From Mariannaea sp. PMI_226 (lineage: Eukaryota > Ascomycota > Sordariomycetes > Hypocreales > Nectriaceae), in contig JANFOG010000003.1 of the NCBI GenBank assembly GCA_024336345.1, positions 3,726,501 to 3,790,500 on the forward strand: 64,000 nt of DNA, read 5' to 3'. The notes below the pieces were generated by a model, which was given only the letters and a program-made list of their open reading frames with translations, was not told the DNA's origin and searched no databases. Each line of letters begins with the position of its first letter. Position 1 is the first letter of the stretch. The position numbers and the translations under genes were made by a program. Of the stretch, positions 61,101 to 64,000 are shown one piece after another.

Positions 61101-64000
61101 TGGTAGTTGGACATGTCGCTGCGCACAACCGTTTTGCCGTAGTCATGATTGCGCACCAGCTTCTCATCCATAGTTTGGAATAGGGATCCCAACCCGTCAA
61201 CTGGTTTGCAGATGGCCTCCATCATCTCGCGCGACGCCGAGTGCTCGATAATTTCTTCCTTGGAACTCTTGTACAGGGTGGCTGAACCGACGCTGTTGTC
61301 GATGCTACTTGCACTAGGATACATGAACGTGGTGGTACCGTTAGCAGCACCTCCAATTTGCTCGTCGAAAACGAGACCTGTTGTCTTCTTCGTGTTGTTC
61401 GTGCTTCGTGCATAAGAGAGCGTAAACAACATGTCTCGTTGGTATTCTCGTGAGTTGAGGGCCAGAAGCGGGTTCTCCTTCGTGCCTGACGAGTAGTCTA
61501 CGTCGCTAGGGGTCTGTAGCTCTCCTAGGGTACCAATGTTCGTTTTCAGGTTTGGCTTTGCGTCGAACAGGTACTTGTGGAAGCTGGTTTTGAGGACTGC
61601 TTCAGGCGAGGTAGTTTGGTTCGTAGAATCAAATGTAACGGCAACGACACGCTCATCGTTAACATCAAATTTACCAAGTTTGAGGAACTTTGCGTCCTTG
61701 CGCCGGCAACCGACCTGGATTGTAACGTTAGCTTCCTTCGCTTCAGCGCTGAAGACGAACGAGTCAATCGACGGCAAATATCCAGGAGCTGTCTCCGTGG
61801 CATCAACCCAGTCGACGACAACAGAAGATTGAGACATTCGCTTAGGAGTCCATTGTCCGTCAACGAGCTCCGTCCAGCCCATGCGTATCTCCCAAGTACA
61901 AGGGCCCAATGAGGCAGTCATTCCCTCAGGGATCTCTTTCTCAGCCATTGCCTTGAGCGACCCAGTGAGCTTTGGAGGCTGGGACTTTGCCACAAGCTGG
62001 GGTAGGTATAGGAAGACCCGGTGGTTGCGTATCACAGGGACGAGATAGCTACCACTACCACTACCCTTGATCGTCGCACCATCCCAGTTCGTCTCATAAG
62101 TTGGGGCCTCGACGCCAATTCTTGTCCATGGCGACCAGAAGGCGAGGCCGTCGCCTGAGCCAGCCCGGATGATGCGAAAGGTGCGATAAAAGAACTCAAA
62201 TGGAGCGCTACGTGTGCGGCCGAAGAAGTGGTAGATCTCAGACTCCTCCTTGCGAACTTCACGCAAGTAGGCGACGATGTCGAGATCTGCGATACCTTGT
62301 AGCTCTTGTACGTACGCACGAATTGCCTGTGAGAATGTGTCCCAACTCAGGTCCTTGGACATGAGAGCCGTTTCAAAGGCCTCGAATAGTGGCGTCTTAT
62401 CATCACGTAGACTTGGCTCGATCCAATTCTCCGGATACAAGAAGGCCTTGCGCGTAGCCTGCCAAATGTTGTGACGCTGCATCCAGGCCCAATTATCCTT
62501 TTTGACACGCGCATCAAGCACACCAGCTTTGGCCTCGAGGCCGAGAAGCACTCGTTGAACAAACAGCTGCACGGTCGAAATAGCTGCCTTCATGCGCGTG
62601 ATCTCCAGCTGCGCACCCATCTGCACATCAAGCATGAAGTGAGCAAACAGACCGTCAGCATCCGCGATGCCCAAGCGCTGGATATAGTTTTGCTGCAGTA
62701 GGAACTGGACCAACACCGTCCGTTGAGATTCACGAATATCCCGGTTGCACTGTGCTAACTGTCCAGGTCCGAGGCAGAGTTGCATGGCAGAGGCAGTCCT
62801 GAGGTCTTTGTCAGACAGAGTGGAAGGTTTAGCCTGCCCGGGCTCGACGGGCTGGAACGAGGTTGGCACAGTGGGAGCTGTAGGTGTCCCGGCCTCGAAC
62901 AGGATGAGTAGGGGCTGTGCGACTCGCTGGCCTCGGGAAGCAGAAAGACGACCAGACGACTGCTTGATCGCTTGCAAGGCGACAAGCTCATCGATGGAGG
63001 ACGCGAACCGGGCAACGATCTCTTCTGGTTCAAGTCCCGGGTATTTGAGACTGAGCATAGTCTCCAGTTGTTCCACTTGCCAGCCCGTTGCTTTGGACAA
63101 CTGGGACGCAAGGACTGAACCCTTGTCCTTGGTTGGACCTTGGAGCCAAGCAAAAAGGCTGACGAGGGCATCACGGTCGCCTGAGAGAGAGTCACGCAGG
63201 TTGCGATAAGTCTCTAGTGTACACAAGCCCTTGATGCTTGGCTTCTCCAAGTCGATGCGTACAAGGGCCTGTGATGTAGAGCTGAGGTATTTGAACTCCT
63301 CGAGACCTAAATCGAGCCTCTTCACAATTTCGGCAAAGCCCAGCACCGTCGACAGCACATCGGAGACAGAAGAGATGATATTGACGGGGATGAGAGCCGA
63401 CATGCTGAACTCTACTGGCTGAGAAGACTGTTTGTTGACCCAATGGGCTGTCTTGAGACTGACCGATGCACTCAGGGTGTATGGCTGACCCGTTGATAGC
63501 ACGATCGGGGCCGTCTGCCAAGCGTCACCCTTTGAGGTCTTGATCAGAGGAAGGTTGACACCGTTGATGGAGAAAGTTGGAGTCTCTTGTTGCTTCGCTT
63601 TAGTATCATCCTTCTTGTTTTCATCCTTACTATCCGCAGCGGGGATCTGGAACTGATATGTGTCGGTCGCGGCTGGGCAGAAGAAAGCAGACTGAGTGGC
63701 ACCGCTTTTTGCGCTGCTATCAAGGAAATCGGTGCAAATCTCCCGGATCTTGTCGGTAGCGCCTATCGTGTTATTGTTAAAAGCCTCGCGCCCATTTGCC
63801 AGCATCGCCAGGACAGACGGCTCAAGCCCTGGCACTATCTCGCCAATGGCTCGTACAACTATACTTTGCACGAGTTGTGCGCGCAGTGTTGGTAGTGCGG
63901 CTGAGACGAAGCTGCTGCGACGGTTCTTGAGCTTTAACTCTCTTTGGACTGCTGCATCATCAGGCTTCATTCCTCTCGTCCCATCGCGCACGTCAGCCTT
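58112..64000 (-). CDS. Tc (ABC) toxin A-subunit-like protein, 5' part outside the window
   Basis: One uninterrupted frame of 1,962 codons reaches the right edge; the start is not visible, and bacterial A subunits usually have about 2,400-2,500 residues, so several hundred may be missing. Landmarks of the TcA family are, from N to C: the neuraminidase-like region with the FLYPENW and RDDKTPLF motifs (about 62443-62395), a beta-rich middle (about 62200-61400), charged heptad-like helices (about 60080-59945 and 59620-59425) flanking a hydrophobic segment, as expected of the pore-forming stalk, an aromatic/acidic helix around YDLYTLVSDMCRRAERAF (about 59380-59320) and DFPGHYMRRLKAV with IPCIVGPHATL (59050-58965), the C-terminal TcA/TcB-binding region. 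In bacteria, TcA pentamers bind cells and inject the enzyme released from the TcB-TcC cocoon. No B or C component is seen here. Intronless in a gene set where most long genes have introns, it suggests transfer from bacteria. Activity in the fungus is unknown. Confidence 0.85.
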   Translation of the reverse strand, partial: KADVRDGTRGMKPDDAAVQRELKLKNRRSSFVSAALPTLRAQLVQSIVVRAIGEIVPGLEPSVLAMLANGREAFNNNTIGATDKIREICTDFLDSSAKSGATQSAFFCPAATDTYQFQIPAADSKDENKKDDTKAKQQETPTFSINGVNLPLIKTSKGDAWQTAPIVLSTGQPYTLSASVSLKTAHWVNKQSSQPVEFSMSALIPVNIISSVSDVLSTVLGFAEIVKRLDLGLEEFKYLSSTSQALVRIDLEKPSIKGLCTLETYRNLRDSLSGDRDALVSLFAWLQGPTKDKGSVLASQLSKATGWQVEQLETMLSLKYPGLEPEEIVARFASSIDELVALQAIKQSSGRLSASRGQRVAQPLLILFEAGTPTAPTVPTSFQPVEPGQAKPSTLSDKDLRTASAMQLCLGPGQLAQCNRDIRESQRTVLVQFLLQQNYIQRLGIADADGLFAHFMLDVQMGAQLEITRMKAAISTVQLFVQRVLLGLEAKAGVLDARVKKDNWAWMQRHNIWQATRKAFLYPENWIEPSLRDDKTPLFEAFETALMSKDLSWDTFSQAIRAYVQELQGIADLDIVAYLREVRKEESEIYHFFGRTRSAPFEFFYRTFRIIRAGSGDGLAFWSPWTRIGVEAPTYETNWDGATIKGSGSGSYLVPVIRNHRVFLYLPQLVAKSQPPKLTGSLKAMAEKEIPEGMTASLGPCTWEIRMGWTELVDGQWTPKRMSQSSVVVDWVDATETAPGYLPSIDSFVFSAEAKEANVTIQVGCRRKDAKFLKLGKFDVNDERVVAVTFDSTNQTTSPEAVLKTSFHKYLFDAKPNLKTNIGTLGELQTPSDVDYSSGTKENPLLALNSREYQRDMLFTLSYARSTNNTKKTTGLVFDEQIGGAANGTTTFMYPSASSIDNSVGSATLYKSSKEEIIEHSASREMMEAICKPVDGLGSLFQTMDEKLVRNHDYGKTVVRSDMSNYHELTSSYAIYNWELGLHAVLLAVDRFHTSQQFELALKAARLVFDPTTTPLADCSAAQAAAACWKFRPFRDLAEDKAVMADKFGGWPSDGTLELAVSERRSNPSSSHSTARGRPQAYMKWIVMKYIEILIAAGDQYFRQGSMETLPLAIQRYVEAAHVLGADPPRVPRLAKAAVRTFKNIGDVGKTIDLELAFPFLCEVERRGSGAPNDKRRRSDLLCILTTTYFSLPPNPQYASLRTLVQDRLYKARNNLDINGRPIVYSMSEPFIDPGQAMRALSGGGAGGVGSLMNDADSPMPYQRFSFLIGKALELCNELRSMSEQFLSVREKRDGEALALLKTRQDMVKQKMALEIKNLQAEEITKTIESLQQNREAAVSQLEYFLRLTGDPLELIPKTEKDGWEDIAQNILAPISDDLRMSPLETMEMASAAVAGTLNVAAAGMETLIGILKAIPSVTTNAQPMGCGVTVKADAGNAAELTHGIMGATKMYALIASEASSMSARIGGLTKQLQDRRMQANAKGREIKNLDKQIEIQRTRLDINAKELVVQQTEIEHATETEAWYRSKYTNEQLYGWLESSIRAIHYDLYTLVSDMCRRAERAFRFERGHQVPTSFLRSGGYWDSSRDGLMAAQQLSLDLRRMEAAYLLKPAHDWELVKNVSLRKIDPRALLTLRETGTATFSLPELLFDMDFPGHYMRRLKAVAVSIPCIVGPHATLAATLSLVQHTYRVSAAAPTTESYLSASSSDGSFRTDPVPLTAVATSTAMQDTGSFDIAFNAGSGGNDMRYGPFEGAGAISSWKLELPPKSMQTFDYSSIADVVLHIKYTAVDGGPVLKRSAAQAVAEQCARQENLGERDGLWGFLEPRNELSGEWYSFKASLAQKGVDRKATLDLGAAIASRLPFWARDKSINIESLCIVITGGDADLPKDLRIPALGVVDWDKTDLGNRMVLSRAGLSGAEVSVKQPADKWRLTVTRDKTKACDIQDMDIYFRYVLAQDQATS

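Overview
The window looks like nuclear DNA of a filamentous ascomycete, most likely Sordariomycetes and probably Hypocreales. Genes are single transcription units on both strands. Introns are short (about 50-110 bases, one of 214) with GT..AG ends and CTAAC/CTGAC-like branch sites. Lineage markers include the augmin subunit HAUS6, a bZIP protein with a DUF3425 tail, mannitol-1-phosphate dehydrogenase, an SCH9-type kinase and a multi-CBM18 chitin deacetylase. The genus cannot be fixed from sequence reading alone; the many GTAC-containing palindromes between genes remind me of Trichoderma or Fusarium.

Layout: a gene leaving the left edge (minus) diverges from the mitochondrial ribosomal protein bS21m gene (652-1335, +). 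HAUS6 (1568-3913, -) converges on that gene. A proline-rich membrane protein (5768-7345, +), a bZIP factor (9487-10919, +) and a secreted DUF4419 protein (11145-12407, -) follow. Mannitol-1-phosphate 5-dehydrogenase (13539-14825, -) and glucose-6-phosphate isomerase (23598-25474, -) are the next two genes, separated by an 8.8-kb stretch with no gene I can support; both enzymes act on fructose-6-phosphate. SCH9 (28394-30532, -) and coatomer beta-prime (32579-35480, +) are divergent. After a 5-kb gap come a chitin deacetylase with five CBM18 modules (40517-42649, +), a GPI-anchored serine-rich protein (45859-46449, +), a 70-residue cysteine-rich protein built from two small exons (49589-50015, +) and a siderophore-type MFS transporter (51063-52829, -).

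The right edge is the most unusual part. An intronless reading frame of at least 1,962 codons (58112-64000, -) resembles the A subunit of bacterial Tc (ABC) toxin complexes. It is separated from the transporter by 5.3 kb without a recognisable gene, and its start lies outside the window.

The left and middle parts (roughly 1-36 kb) are mostly housekeeping: mitochondrial translation, mitotic spindle, sugar phosphate metabolism, nutrient signalling and COPI traffic. The right third is mostly surface, secreted or accessory functions: chitin modification, cell-wall protein, iron uptake and the Tc-like protein. Splice junctions were placed by hand from consensus sites and conserved reading frames; no transcript or database search supports them here.
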